Below the pieces are notes generated by a model. It did no database searches. It was not told where the DNA came from and saw nothing but the letters and a program-made list of their open reading frames with translations. From Timema cristinae (taxonomy: Eukaryota; Arthropoda; Insecta; Phasmatodea; Timematidae), in assembly GCA_039000515.1 (NCBI GenBank), contig JBCFYV010000100.1, positions 34,708,421 to 34,772,420 of the forward strand: a stretch of 64,000 nt of DNA. Reading direction: 5' to 3'. Positions within the stretch are counted from its first letter, which is position 1. Each line of letters begins with the position of its first letter. A program made the position numbers and the translations under genes. This document shows, in pieces, positions 60,001 through 61,264 of the stretch.

Positions 60001-60747
60001 CTTATGTAATTTACATTTTTAGACTAACTATGCTTAAAGTCAACCATAAACACCAAACTACTATTGGGAGAAGCACAATCCTATATTGAAAAATTGATTA
60101 AAGATGTCCACCCAATATCCAATAATTAATTATATTCATATATCGAAATTGCTTTTCTTCTCTTAATTCATTGCAAAGTCAGAGCTACTAACAAAGTTTA
60201 ATTGGTTTGTTAACTTAGGAGATCTAGTAAAACTATTTTTCTAAACCGTATGAAATAACAACATAATTTTGTAATTGTATTTTTTTAAAGCCGTATGAAA
60301 GTGCATGAATGCGACAAGATTGCATGTGAGTATTAATGCATGCACATTGAATATGGACTTATTGGTGTGATTATGATTTGTATTGCATAAATACGCTATT
60401 GAATGGCAGTGTTTGCTAACCATAACTTAACCCCTTAGAAGGTCTCATGATGGAGCTGGTTCCTGTGCGTGTAAGTCAACCCATCGGCACCCTGGTGTCG
60501 TTTGTGTGTAGCTACAACAGCAATGAGGAGATGAACATTGAGTTCATAGAGATCCCCAAACCAGCCGTCGTACAAACGACCAACGGAAATAACAATTTGC
60601 ATCATACGCACACGATAACTCGTTATGATTCCGGAGCAAAGAGAGTTTGGACTGTAAGAATCACTCGCTGGCACAAAAATGTCCAGTGTTTGGTGAAGAA
60701 TAAGGCTGGGAACATCTTAGGAACGCTGACTTCGACGATTAACACAG
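3650..60747 (+). CDS. trol: Perlecan (trol/HSPG2 orthologue), 34 exons of the central region
   Basis: Perlecan is a large secreted heparan-sulfate proteoglycan core protein of basement membranes. It binds matrix components and growth factors, and in flies it affects neuroblast proliferation and tissue shape. The 34 exons encode 1705 codons if one apparently missing base in exon 28 is allowed for. Domain order is LDLa x5, Ig, a segment of unknown fold, LDLa x3, Ig, then LamB domains 1-3 with laminin-EGF modules, then Ig. This LDLa-Ig-LDLa-Ig-(LamB/LE)x3-Ig order is that of insect perlecan. Residues such as NLKTYPE and [15 protein letters not shown] are hallmark insect trol sequence. LDLa modules are each one exon flanked by phase-1 introns, so they can be skipped or duplicated without frame change. 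Missing from the window are the signal peptide, N-terminal domains, remaining Ig domains and LG domains. No glycosaminoglycan attachment cluster was noticed here. Exon limits come from GT-AG sites plus frame continuity. Confidence 0.93.
4083..4258 (+). repeat. SINE-A fragment, 5' truncated
   Basis: It keeps the box-B region (tttcaaatctc), the middle segment (cacataaatatgggtacact) and the 3' motif ending aatgcggtattaaa shared by all SINE-A copies. The tRNA-like 5' head is missing. Confidence 0.7.
4290..4372 (+). mobile_element. LINE 3' tail with (GAT)n
   Basis: ttaactgacccggccacgg followed by (GAT)n matches the 3' end of the LINE family seen on the - strand at 42 kb and the + strand at 63.6 kb. 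Short-repeat tails of this kind are typical of RTE-like non-LTR elements. Confidence 0.5.
5383..5624 (+). repeat. SINE-A copy
   Basis: A tRNA-derived SINE with the head ggccacataatctaaggtgtcactc, box B gggtttaaatccc and the 3' end ggtagtaagatgtggcgctaaa. Confidence 0.75.
6089..6106. repeat. (GT)n microsatellite
   Basis: About nine GT units, about 120 bp upstream of perlecan exon 2. Confidence 0.9.
6229..6351 (+). CDS. trol: Perlecan exon 2: LDLa module
   Basis: 123 bp, phase 1 to phase 1. The LDLa repeat reads [13 protein letters not shown] and ends [11 protein letters not shown]. Two in-frame acceptors are possible: after 6228 (taacgtag) or after 6237 (tttgtcag). They differ by nine bases, or Leu-Ser-Gly. 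The donor gttaga is weak. The following 7.1-kb intron is the largest in the window and contains LINE fragments, a 56-bp minisatellite, SINE-A copies, a mariner-type MITE and a dispersed repeat, but no further exon that I can see. Confidence 0.9.
6650..6960 (-). mobile_element. Possible old LINE 3' fragment
   Basis: An (ATC)-rich start followed by pyrimidine-rich sequence (cttctttgtaccttcttctgcc) has the same layout as the clearer - strand LINE ends here, but no translated motif survives. It includes two copies of the palindrome CCAGATCTGG at 6691 and 6729. Confidence 0.35.
7657..7802 (-). mobile_element. Non-LTR retrotransposon ORF2 C-terminus, remnant
   Basis: The - strand is open for about 48 codons and encodes [15 protein letters not shown], then GRRPRTRWM. 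The pattern (LR)WxGHVxRMexxR...GRPRxRW is the well-known C-terminal tail of arthropod non-LTR reverse transcriptases. It is followed by ATGATGATG at the 3' end. Confidence 0.75.
7840..8088 (+). repeat. SINE-A copy, near full length
   Basis: This is the best-preserved SINE-A. It has an A-box-like head (cctcggtggcgtagttggc), a perfect B box (ggttcgaatc), a body with attcaaccttcccaattcct and the 3' end gtagtaagacgcggtgctaa. It derives from a tRNA but does not fold as a functional tRNA. Confidence 0.85.
8935..9690 (-). mobile_element. LINE 3' region containing an expanded 56-bp minisatellite
   Basis: (ATC)-rich sequence at about 8872-8892 is followed by aacataaacttctccaac, which is also found at 52687. 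The right part (9470-9690), read on the - strand, gives [15 protein letters not shown] and EARGRPW, a decayed reverse-transcriptase C-terminus in a broken frame. The minisatellite lies within it. Confidence 0.6.
8949..9450. repeat. Minisatellite, nine copies of a 56-bp unit
   Basis: The core CACCATGACCCAGTACTC recurs with an exact 56-bp period. The CCATGACCCA motif starts at 8971, 9027, 9083, 9139, 9195, 9251, 9307, 9363 and 9419. Variant marks (CATCC versus CTCC; CCCTGC, CACTGC, CACTTC endings) follow a repeating three-unit order, so 168-bp blocks were duplicated. Long open frames here are a by-product of the repeat. Confidence 0.93.
9811..10030 (+). repeat. SINE-A copy
   Basis: The head tggtctgaggtgtcactctcgcaag, box B gattcaaatccc, body cctcttaattcaaccttcct and 3' end attaagatgtggtgttctt match SINE-A. 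Confidence 0.75.
10818..11029. mobile_element. Mariner-type MITE with TA target duplication
   Basis: A 208-bp element (10820-11027) has terminal inverted repeats CAGGGTGTCCCAAATA and the complement of CAGTGTGTCCCAAATA, flanked on both sides by TA. A subterminal inverted repeat (agccccaaa / tttggggt) extends the match. There is no transposase. TIR type and TA duplication indicate a Tc1/mariner-related non-autonomous element. Confidence 0.75.
11470..11845 (+). repeat. Dispersed AT-rich repeat, copy 1
   Basis: It shares with copies near 13.6, 43.6, 58.4 and 61.3 kb an ordered set of motifs: gaatctgaatct, aaattatgaacataa, aatacaaatagtaactaaatgttaac, attcaatgaagtgtt, gtctgggg, and ccacaaataagcagtatt. 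Class unknown. Confidence 0.6.
13430..13537 (+). CDS. trol: Perlecan exon 3: LDLa module
   Basis: 108 bp, phase 1 to phase 1. The LDLa repeat starts [13 protein letters not shown] and ends [11 protein letters not shown], with all six cysteines and the acidic SDE motif. The acceptor is gcattccag and the donor gtaagg. The next intron (737 bp) is mostly a dispersed AT-rich repeat (about 13606-13935). Confidence 0.93.
13606..13935 (+). repeat. Dispersed AT-rich repeat, copy 2
   Basis: It carries the same motif order as copy 1 (tgttagaaatcttgaaaac, aataagcagtattaaagctctaaaacaaatcc). It fills most of the intron between perlecan exons 3 and 4. Confidence 0.6.
14275..14436 (+). CDS. trol: Perlecan exon 4: Thr/Pro linker and LDLa module
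   Basis: 162 bp, phase 1 to phase 1. About 17 residues rich in Thr and Pro ([17 protein letters not shown]) precede an LDLa repeat ending [11 protein letters not shown]. The linker is a plausible site for mucin-type O-glycosylation, which is inferred. The acceptor is cttcccatag and the donor gtgagt. The next intron (858 bp) holds nothing I recognise. Confidence 0.93.
15295..15414 (+). CDS. trol: Perlecan exon 5: LDLa module
   Basis: 120 bp, phase 1 to phase 1. The LDLa repeat begins [14 protein letters not shown] and ends [12 protein letters not shown]. The calcium-site spacing is kept, with the usual DGSDE replaced by DTSDE. The acceptor (ccttgttaag) has a poor pyrimidine tract and the donor is gtaagt. 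The next intron (1783 bp) starts with a poly(A) run and otherwise shows no recognisable element. Confidence 0.9.
17198..17254 (+). CDS. trol: Perlecan exon 6: short linker into the Ig domain
   Basis: 57 bp (19 codons), phase 1 to phase 1. It encodes [18 protein letters not shown], a segment strongly conserved before this Ig domain in insect perlecans. The acceptor is cttctttttaacag and the donor gtaagg. The 5.36-kb intron that follows contains a possible 9-nt microexon at 18122, SINE-A copies, LINE and SINE-B fragments and a large hairpin element. Confidence 0.9.
18122..18130 (+). CDS. trol: Possible 9-nt perlecan microexon
   Basis: TCGCCGCGG is bounded by a pyrimidine-rich acceptor (ttgttttcttgttgtcactggatgatccag) and a consensus donor (CGG then gtaagt). 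In phase 1 it would insert Val-Ala-Ala between exon 6 and exon 7 without changing frame. It is GC-rich in a very AT-rich intron. Exons 6 and 7 join in frame without it, so it would be an optional cassette. There is no transcript evidence. Confidence 0.35.
18357..18610 (+). repeat. SINE-A copy, near full length
   Basis: The head cccgcttcggtggccgcattgtctaag, B box ggtttgaatccc, body gcgggtacactttatctaaattcaa and 3' end gcagtaaggtgtgatgctaaaa match SINE-A. It lies about 230 bp downstream of the candidate 9-nt microexon. Confidence 0.85.
19600..19905 (-). mobile_element. Non-LTR retrotransposon C-terminal remnant
   Basis: The - strand encodes [19 protein letters not shown], the reverse-transcriptase tail motif LRWYGHV, in a partly decayed frame. 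The 3' end has (ATC)n on the + strand at about 19603. A truncated SINE-B follows directly. Confidence 0.7.
19919..20070 (+). repeat. SINE-B fragment, 5' truncated
   Basis: It contains the SINE-B core gccaggcctccaccgtggttcggattccacg and the 3' end gggtagtaagacgcggtgc with an (AAT)n tail. Confidence 0.8.
20460..20700 (-). repeat. Dispersed AT-rich repeat, reverse copy
   Basis: The same motifs as copy 1 occur in reverse complement (aaatccctaggatatttggg, ctcttatattgcttattggg, cacctagaccccagacc). Confidence 0.5.
21116..21576. mobile_element. Long hairpin (foldback) element, copy 1
   Basis: Arms of more than 100 nt are inverted around a non-palindromic centre (21290-21450). The left arm reads aaggtggatagaaacatataaaagggac. 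The right arm contains gtccccttttatatgtttatatccacctttcc. It is homologous throughout to the element at 53.2-53.65 kb. It also keeps a left terminal extension that copy 2 keeps only on its right. There is no coding capacity. Confidence 0.8.
21588..21850 (+). repeat. SINE-A copy
   Basis: The head acctgcctcagtggtaacatggtctgagg, degraded B box, body ataattcaaccttcctaatctc and 3' end gggtagtaagatgtggtgctaa with a poly(A) tail match SINE-A. It starts about 12 bp after the hairpin element. Confidence 0.8.
22078..22165 (+). repeat. tRNA-like repeat fragment
   Basis: It has an A-box-like ttggctcaggggtagagcattggc and a weak B-box-like gggctcaacttgcatgtcc. It does not form a full tRNA, so a SINE head is the likely source. 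Confidence 0.4.
22615..22748 (+). CDS. trol: Perlecan exon 7: first half of Ig domain 1
   Basis: 134 bp, phase 1 in, phase 0 out. It encodes [22 protein letters not shown], the B-strand cysteine and core tryptophan of an Ig fold, and ends with GRLEIPDIQ. This block is a hallmark of insect perlecan. The acceptor is gcctttgcag and the donor gtatgg. The next intron (616 bp) shows only AT-rich sequence with a possible old LINE-like pyrimidine-rich fragment at about 22930-23110. Confidence 0.95.
23365..23458 (+). CDS. trol: Perlecan exon 8: second half of Ig domain 1
   Basis: 94 bp, phase 0 in, phase 1 out. It encodes [13 protein letters not shown], the F-strand YxC motif of the Ig fold, and the G strand ending VSVHLTVDP. 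The acceptor is ttgttatttag and the donor gtaagt. The following 1.86-kb intron holds a palindromic AT-rich element, a - strand SINE-A and a - strand SINE-B with target duplications. Confidence 0.94.
23594..23716. mobile_element. Palindromic AT-rich element, diverged copy
   Basis: The arms (cacaaataaatgtaaaaacactaacacatatttac, and tgtgctctataattttcttattattctatca) match the clean palindrome at 33.9 kb. Confidence 0.55.
24000..24234 (-). repeat. SINE-A copy
   Basis: Reverse complement of SINE-A, from agcactgcgtcttactaccc to the head at ggacaccaaagcgag, with B box gattcaaacc reversed. Confidence 0.8.
24506..24828 (-). mobile_element. SINE-B, full length, with 9-bp target duplication
   Basis: On the - strand it has a tRNA-like head (acctggtggtctaggggtaaggtgtcagac, B box ggttcaatcc), the SINE-B core ggttcggattccacg, the 3' end gtagtaagacgtggtgc and a (TAA)n tail (24517-24553 on +). 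It is flanked by identical ttggaagta at 24506-24514 and 24820-24828, a clear sign of retrotransposition. Confidence 0.88.
25321..25443 (+). CDS. trol: Perlecan exon 9: segment of unknown fold
   Basis: 123 bp (41 codons), phase 1 to phase 1, lying between Ig domain 1 and the next LDLa set. It has no cysteines. The C-terminal half is rich in Tyr and Pro ([20 protein letters not shown]). The acceptor is tgtttgcaagcag and the donor gtatga. Being frame-neutral it could be skipped. I do not recognise the sequence, and evidence for coding is the open frame, coding-like composition and fitting phase on both sides. The next intron (1.86 kb) has a - strand SINE-A fragment and a hAT-like element. Confidence 0.78.
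25650..25784 (-). repeat. SINE-A fragment
   Basis: 5' half only, reversed: head ccactgaggtgggac, B box gattcgaaccc, and the segment ggaaaaccatttagg. Confidence 0.75.
26656..27107 (-). mobile_element. hAT-like non-autonomous element
   Basis: The ends TAGGCTTGTGCAAAGT and the complement of TAGGGGTGTGCAAAGT form a 16-bp inverted repeat with two mismatches. The interior is the reverse complement of the element at 40191-40618 (gcgaacttgaatcgaatatatgaaatattc). No 8-bp duplication was recognised. Confidence 0.6.
27299..27436 (+). CDS. trol: Perlecan exon 10: linker and LDLa module
   Basis: 138 bp, phase 1 to phase 1. A short Pro/Thr linker (ELPATRPPT) precedes an LDLa repeat ending [11 protein letters not shown]. 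The acceptor is ttattcttacag and the donor gtaagt. The next intron (525 bp) shows nothing recognisable. Confidence 0.94.
27962..28093 (+). CDS. trol: Perlecan exon 11: LDLa module
   Basis: 132 bp, phase 1 to phase 1. The LDLa repeat reads [17 protein letters not shown] and ends [11 protein letters not shown], followed by ATNPP. This is close to insect trol. The acceptor is gcttttttccag and the donor gtacca. The next intron (2.37 kb) contains a - strand LINE fragment with (ATC)n at about 28385-28740 and is otherwise AT-rich background. Confidence 0.95.
28385..28740 (-). mobile_element. Non-LTR retrotransposon C-terminal remnant with (ATC)n
   Basis: The - strand encodes [14 protein letters not shown], then [20 protein letters not shown], a well-kept reverse-transcriptase C-terminal tail. 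The 3' end is the (TGATGA)-type repeat (28386-28412 on +). Confidence 0.8.
30464..30580 (+). CDS. trol: Perlecan exon 12: LDLa module
   Basis: 117 bp, phase 1 to phase 1. The LDLa repeat begins [15 protein letters not shown] and ends [11 protein letters not shown]. It is the last LDLa module in this window. The acceptor is tttgttgcag and the donor gtaagc. The next intron (536 bp) shows nothing recognisable. Confidence 0.95.
31117..31310 (+). CDS. trol: Perlecan exon 13: first half of Ig domain 2
   Basis: 194 bp, phase 1 in, phase 0 out. It encodes [23 protein letters not shown] and [13 protein letters not shown], the B-strand cysteine and core Trp of an Ig domain. An extra cysteine pair ([12 protein letters not shown]) is typical of this perlecan Ig. 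The acceptor is ctatcttccag and the donor gtcaga. The next intron (505 bp) shows only AT-rich sequence. Confidence 0.95.
31816..32028 (+). CDS. trol: Perlecan exon 14: end of Ig domain 2 and start of laminin-EGF/LamB unit 1
   Basis: 213 bp, phase 0 to 0. [16 protein letters not shown] closes the Ig fold. Then [26 protein letters not shown] is the half laminin-EGF module that always precedes a laminin IV-A domain. The acceptor is attatcatcctctag and the donor gtaagg. The next intron (1.56 kb) holds a - strand LINE reverse-transcriptase remnant and a - strand SINE-A. Confidence 0.95.
32270..32640 (-). mobile_element. Jockey-like reverse-transcriptase core, decayed
   Basis: The - strand gives [33 protein letters not shown] and [12 protein letters not shown]. 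These match the GVPQGSILGPLLFL and YADDT motifs of a non-LTR reverse transcriptase. The catalytic YADD is changed to YAYD and the upstream frame is interrupted, so this copy is dead. Confidence 0.75.
32935..33122 (-). repeat. SINE-A copy, diverged
   Basis: Reverse SINE-A with gttaggaataggtaagat at the 3' part, degraded B box (gattttaacctcaacc) and head cactcaagtggg. Confidence 0.65.
33586..33714 (+). CDS. trol: Perlecan exon 15: LamB domain 1, N-terminal part
   Basis: 129 bp, phase 0 to 0. It encodes [13 protein letters not shown] and a run leading to RPLNRNGFQ, the entry strand of laminin IV-A domain 1. The acceptor is ttgtcctttcag and the donor gtgagt. The next intron (610 bp) carries a near-perfect 157-bp palindromic element ending about 280 bp before exon 16. 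Confidence 0.93.
33891..34047. mobile_element. Near-perfect palindromic element (foldback MITE)
   Basis: The 66-nt arms 33891-33956 and 33982-34047 match as reverse complements with about four differences, with a 25-nt loop holding (CA)n. Related copies lie at 23.6 kb and, as a half, at about 61.1 kb, so it is a mobile family. Confidence 0.8.
34325..34492 (+). CDS. trol: Perlecan exon 16: LamB domain 1, core
   Basis: 168 bp, phase 0 to 0. It encodes [25 protein letters not shown], the most conserved part of laminin IV-A (W/YFxLPxxFxGNxLxSYGGxLxY). The acceptor is cttgctcctag and the donor gtaagt. The next intron (884 bp) is AT-rich with no element recognised. Confidence 0.95.
35377..35567 (+). 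CDS. trol: Perlecan exon 17: LamB domain 1, second half
   Basis: 191 bp, phase 0 in, phase 2 out. It encodes [20 protein letters not shown] and [17 protein letters not shown], the usual C-terminal half of laminin IV-A. The acceptor is gtcaatcctgtag and the donor gtcagg. The next intron (1.19 kb) contains a 281-bp hairpin element. Confidence 0.95.
35774..36054. mobile_element. 281-bp hairpin element
   Basis: The outer arms (ggtttaaattaggagggatagccagcacacttacc and its complement) extend about 75 nt each with few mismatches. The inner stem is cagcttcatcag / ctgatgaagctg. A diverged copy of the termini is at about 62125-62330. Confidence 0.8.
36753..36900 (+). CDS. trol: Perlecan exon 18: end of LamB 1 and start of laminin-EGF
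   Basis: 148 bp, phase 2 in, phase 0 out. It completes LamB 1 ([10 protein letters not shown]) and opens a laminin-EGF module with [13 protein letters not shown]. The acceptor is caaattttgccag and the donor gtgagt. The next intron (1.32 kb) has a poly(T) tract, tRNA-like repeat fragments and a small inverted repeat near 37270-37425. Confidence 0.95.
37123..37144. repeat. Poly(T) tract
   Basis: 22 consecutive T. It may be the reversed poly(A) tail of a repeat, since tRNA-like sequence (ggtcccgggttttattcccgg) follows at about 37177-37197. Confidence 0.7.
37962..38040 (+). repeat. tRNA-like SINE head
   Basis: tgggtagctcagtgttagta (A box) and caggttcaattcc (B box) lie 50-60 bp apart as in a tRNA, but the acceptor and anticodon stems do not pair well. 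Confidence 0.5.
38217..38371 (+). CDS. trol: Perlecan exon 19: laminin-EGF modules
   Basis: 155 bp, phase 0 in, phase 2 out. Cysteine-rich: [18 protein letters not shown] and [15 protein letters not shown], then [11 protein letters not shown]. The acceptor is tatttctcacag and the donor gtgagt. The next intron (1.56 kb) holds a tRNA-derived SINE with a (TAAG)n tail immediately downstream, and otherwise AT-rich sequence. Confidence 0.95.
38461..38645 (+). repeat. tRNA-derived SINE-C with (TAAG)n tail
   Basis: It has an A-box-like tagctcagtcattagcggg and a perfect B box ggttcgattcc. A unique body (ccctttcacggtgatgaatt, cggccagggactggatgttgtgg) ends in about six TAAG units. The body has no similarity to SINE-A or SINE-B. 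Confidence 0.75.
39932..40071 (+). CDS. trol: Perlecan exon 20: laminin-EGF module
   Basis: 140 bp, phase 2 in, phase 1 out. It encodes [20 protein letters not shown] and [13 protein letters not shown], a full laminin-EGF repeat. The acceptor is tcttgtctaatttag and the donor gtgaac. The next intron (942 bp) is half filled by a hAT-like element at 40191-40618. Confidence 0.95.
40191..40618 (+). mobile_element. hAT-like non-autonomous element
   Basis: Perfect 11-bp terminal inverted repeats TAGGGGTGTGC ... GCACACCCCTA bound 428 bp with no open frame. The termini are of the hAT type. No target duplication is evident. It is the same family as 26656-27107. Confidence 0.7.
41014..41081 (+). CDS. 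trol: Perlecan exon 21: short laminin-EGF piece
   Basis: 68 bp, phase 1 in, phase 0 out. It encodes [22 protein letters not shown]. The acceptor is ggttacatttcag and the donor gtaatt. The next intron (2.09 kb) holds an (ATC)n tract followed by a - strand LINE 3' fragment at about 41989-42200, and AT-rich background. Confidence 0.93.
41989..42205 (-). mobile_element. LINE 3' fragment with long (ATC)n
   Basis: About 20 ATC units, with one GC-containing interruption, are followed by aatgtttccagcctgtggcccagtcagtttagtaaaatg. The latter is the reversed 3' end shared with the tails at 4.3 kb and 63.6 kb. Confidence 0.65.
43170..43310 (+). CDS. trol: Perlecan exon 22: laminin-EGF half module before LamB 2
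   Basis: 141 bp, phase 0 to 0. It encodes [20 protein letters not shown] and [22 protein letters not shown], the characteristic entry into a laminin IV-A domain. The acceptor is ttgtttgttag and the donor gtaact. The next intron (657 bp) includes one copy of the dispersed AT-rich repeat. Confidence 0.95.
43620..43815 (+). repeat. Dispersed AT-rich repeat fragment
   Basis: It contains ttatgaatctgaatctcc, aaattatgaactaaagac and aatacaaatagtaactaaatattaacat, as in copy 1. Confidence 0.55.
43968..44111 (+). CDS. trol: Perlecan exon 23: LamB domain 2, N-terminal part
   Basis: 144 bp, phase 0 to 0. It encodes [20 protein letters not shown] and [13 protein letters not shown]. The acceptor is tgatatgttatag and the donor gtaagt. 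The next intron (1.54 kb) contains a GC-richer block (about 44170-44900) that resembles a solo LTR. Confidence 0.94.
44170..44900 (+). mobile_element. Possible solo LTR or LTR fragment
   Basis: A GC-richer block inside an AT-rich intron. It has a TATA-like catatataagc at 44544-44554, a downstream Inr-like tcagtcaggg at about 44596, and, near its right end, tgataggcgctcgaccacgga, which resembles sequence next to an LTR/primer-binding junction. Borders and a second LTR were not found, so this is tentative. Confidence 0.3.
45649..45792 (+). CDS. trol: Perlecan exon 24: LamB domain 2, core
   Basis: 144 bp, phase 0 to 0. It encodes [20 protein letters not shown] and LNYTVRY, the signature core of laminin IV-A, with an N-Y-T sequon. 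The acceptor is tatttttttgcag. The donor is gtatga, so the codon frame runs into a TGA only past the splice site. The next intron (3.2 kb) holds a decayed LINE C-terminus near its end and a possible old DNA element at 45900-46590. Confidence 0.95.
45900..46590. mobile_element. Possible old DNA element
   Basis: The left end ctaagggtgcttgggtacccgaaatttcgg and the right end complement of taggggtggtcgagcagc are weakly similar inverted termini around about 690 bp without coding capacity. Similar gggtacccgaaacccg occurs at about 37825. Confidence 0.3.
48430..48800 (+). mobile_element. Non-LTR retrotransposon ORF2 C-terminus, decayed, second lineage
   Basis: Read with several stops and shifts, the + strand gives [37 protein letters not shown], then DWMELA and [10 protein letters not shown]. 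This is the LRWAGH...LLVxKPMGRRP...RWxDxIRxDL...WxxLAQDRxxWR tail common in arthropod non-LTR elements. It differs from the RWYGHVMRME lineage on the - strand. Confidence 0.7.
49008..49210 (+). CDS. trol: Perlecan exon 25: LamB domain 2, second half
   Basis: 203 bp, phase 0 in, phase 2 out. It encodes [32 protein letters not shown] and [20 protein letters not shown], the conserved end of laminin IV-A. The acceptor is cttgtttacag and the donor gtgagt. The next intron (880 bp) is largely a SINE-A interrupted by a SINE-B. Confidence 0.95.
49306..49497 (+). repeat. SINE-A copy, 3' end cut by a SINE-B
   Basis: The head gatccgcatgggcttaaggtgtcac, degraded B box gttcaaatctc and body tccttactccattagtggg match SINE-A. 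The element stops where the SINE-B begins, and its usual 3' motif does not reappear after the SINE-B. Confidence 0.7.
49498..49807 (+). mobile_element. SINE-B, full length, with 9-bp target duplication
   Basis: The tRNA-like head ggcctggtggtctaggggtaagg with B box ggttcaatcc, the core ggttcggattccacg, the 3' end agtaagacgcgatgc and an (AAT)n tail are all present. Perfect tataagata repeats at 49498-49506 and 49799-49807 flank it. Confidence 0.9.
50091..50316 (+). CDS. trol: Perlecan exon 26: end of LamB 2 and laminin-EGF
   Basis: 226 bp, phase 2 in, phase 0 out. [15 protein letters not shown] ends LamB 2. [20 protein letters not shown] and [19 protein letters not shown] form laminin-EGF modules. 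The acceptor gattatgattatag is unusually purine-rich and the donor is gtaagt. The next intron (446 bp) shows nothing recognisable. Confidence 0.94.
50763..50945 (+). CDS. trol: Perlecan exon 27: laminin-EGF modules
   Basis: 183 bp, phase 0 to 0. It encodes [20 protein letters not shown] and [19 protein letters not shown], consecutive laminin-EGF repeats. The acceptor is acactattatag and the donor gtgagc. The next intron (767 bp) has an AT-rich inverted repeat at about 51162-51302 and a (CA)n tract. Confidence 0.95.
51162..51302. repeat. Inverted repeat
   Basis: aaaacaacaaagttgtttt at the left pairs with aaaacaactttgttg at the right. A second inner pair (ggatagttaatatatataactatcc) lies between. 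It is followed by (TA)n and a (CA)n at about 51352-51370. Confidence 0.65.
51713..51902 (+). pseudogene. trol: Perlecan exon 28: laminin-EGF and start of LamB 3, with a 1-base frameshift
   Basis: 190 bp. It opens in phase 0 with [16 protein letters not shown] and [16 protein letters not shown], then [16 protein letters not shown], the normal entry to laminin IV-A domain 3. After the T-run at 51885-51888 the frame reads a TGA at 51893-51895. The bases after the run read ACT CTG ACT GAC AG in the +1 frame (T-L-T-D), the expected continuation, and exon 29 starts in phase 2 as that frame requires. So one base, probably a T, is missing from the run. Ending the exon early at 51883 would not repair the phase. 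The acceptor is acgatag and the donor gtacca. I mark it pseudogene only for the break. The gene around it looks intact. Confidence 0.85.
52393..52522 (+). CDS. trol: Perlecan exon 29: LamB domain 3, N-terminal part
   Basis: 130 bp, phase 2 in, phase 0 out. It encodes [18 protein letters not shown] and [13 protein letters not shown], the WxLPxxFxGN motif of laminin IV-A. The acceptor is actttccaacag and the donor gtaatg. The next intron (2.5 kb) holds (ATC)n with a LINE fragment and the second large hairpin element. Confidence 0.95.
52625..52780 (-). mobile_element. LINE 3' fragment with (ATC)n
   Basis: (ATC)n at 52630-52648, then ttggaacataaacttctccaac and ctctcctccttcataatga, match the unexpanded form of the 56-bp unit seen at 9 kb. 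Confidence 0.6.
53214..53652. mobile_element. Long hairpin (foldback) element, copy 2
   Basis: The left arm 53214-53345 and right arm 53497-53608 are inverted copies (aaggtggatagaaacatataaaag / cctctttaatatgtttctatccacctttcc). The centre cggaactcatcagggagga is shared with copy 1. A right-hand extension to 53652 (attacctcataaagcgaaaagaggttttcctt) is the reverse of the left extension of copy 1. Confidence 0.8.
55027..55179 (+). CDS. trol: Perlecan exon 30: LamB domain 3, core
   Basis: 153 bp, phase 0 to 0. It encodes [19 protein letters not shown] and [18 protein letters not shown], the SYGG and SGNG signatures of laminin IV-A. The acceptor is ctgattactctag and the donor gtaagt. The next intron (815 bp) shows nothing recognisable. 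Confidence 0.95.
55995..56258 (+). CDS. trol: Perlecan exon 31: LamB domain 3 end and laminin-EGF start
   Basis: 264 bp, phase 0 to 0. It encodes [31 protein letters not shown], and [13 protein letters not shown] opening a laminin-EGF module. The acceptor is tttgtgctaacag and the donor gtcaat is weak. The next intron (1.44 kb) contains a - strand copy of the dispersed AT-rich repeat and a possible DNA element at 57031-57498. Confidence 0.95.
56494..57005 (-). repeat. Dispersed AT-rich repeat, reverse copy with local triplication
   Basis: Reverse motifs (cttgaatcctcaaaccc, cacccaagccccagac) are present. At 56870-56990 the phrase gagatttgggagttgaaagtaaaatgaagatt is repeated three times in tandem with small changes. 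Confidence 0.55.
57031..57498. mobile_element. Possible DNA element
   Basis: TACTGTATTGGCCTGAATATA at the left and the complement of TACTGTATTACAATACAGCC at the right share a 10-bp inverted terminus. A similar left end (tactgtattgaccctaaaataa) is at about 47190. There is no transposase. Confidence 0.35.
57694..57865 (+). CDS. trol: Perlecan exon 32: last laminin-EGF module
   Basis: 172 bp, phase 0 in, phase 1 out. It encodes [32 protein letters not shown] and [12 protein letters not shown], ending the LamB/LE block. The acceptor is ctacctgtcccag and the donor gtgagt. The next intron (1.39 kb) has a dispersed-repeat fragment and a SINE-A that stops about 25 bp before the next exon. Confidence 0.95.
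58425..58625 (+). repeat. Dispersed AT-rich repeat fragment
   Basis: It contains catcataacaatcataaattcagttaaatgttaa and ctctaaaacaaatttctcttg, then tcaaatcctcgaatccctatta, as in copies 1 and 2. Confidence 0.5.
58983..59234 (+). repeat. SINE-A copy, near full length
   Basis: The head gcttggatggccacagagtctaagg, B box gattcgaatg, body ctcctctaaatttaactttcctc and 3' end agatagtaagacacagtgttaaa match SINE-A. It ends about 25 bp before the 24-nt microexon. Confidence 0.85.
59260..59283 (+). CDS. trol: Perlecan exon 33: 24-nt microexon
   Basis: 24 bp, phase 1 to phase 1, encoding GEAEGMQK. It has a long pyrimidine-rich acceptor (ttctttctttatactttcttaag) and a good donor (AAAAAG then gtaatg). It is frame-neutral between the last laminin-EGF and Ig domain 3, so it may be optional. 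The 1.16-kb intron after it shows nothing recognisable. Confidence 0.55.
60439..60747 (+). CDS. trol: Perlecan exon 34: Ig domain 3
   Basis: 309 bp, phase 1 to phase 1. It encodes a whole Ig-like domain: [20 protein letters not shown], then [22 protein letters not shown] with the second cysteine. Atypically there is no clear core Trp near the first cysteine. The position after LamB 3 matches the first of the Ig array in insect perlecan. The acceptor is taaccccttag. The donor (ACACAG then gtttgg) is poor but is the only frame-consistent site near the domain end. Confidence 0.88.
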
Positions 60748-61264
60748 GTTTGGACAGTCTGTTATCCGTTTCCCAGTCGACGGGAAAAAAAGAGGATGCT
60801 TTTATTTTTCATTTTTTCATCCCTGGGCTCTTCAGTGATCGTCCACAATCTGATCTATATTGTGCTGTCCAAATACTGTCCTTTGTATTGTTTTATTTCT
60901 TTTGACTTCTGTCCATTGCTTCACTTTGTTGAGAAAATGTTGTTCTCAAGCGTTTGGTGATTTATAAGCTTTTCATTAATGTGTTATTGATTTAGAAATA
61001 TTTATTTTCATTTGTGTCTATCTGCTACTAAAACTATCATCCAATCAAAATATATAATTTTAAATCTGTTATATTATGAAATAAAGTAAATTGAGCAAAA
61101 AGCAATTTGCAATAAATAAAATGATAGAATAGTATGAAAATAGGAAAACTAGAAAACTGTTCTTGATACAATCTTGTCAGAATCAATTCTTAATCTTTTA
61201 AGCCAGAGTAAACCATTACAACCGCTCACCCGGCCTTTCACCATAACATCAAATCAATTAACAA

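Noticed and set aside
60748..60905. Extension of the exon 34 frame for about 50 codons
   Set aside because: Residues become hydrophobic and low in complexity with no Ig motif. The sequence is intronic read-through.
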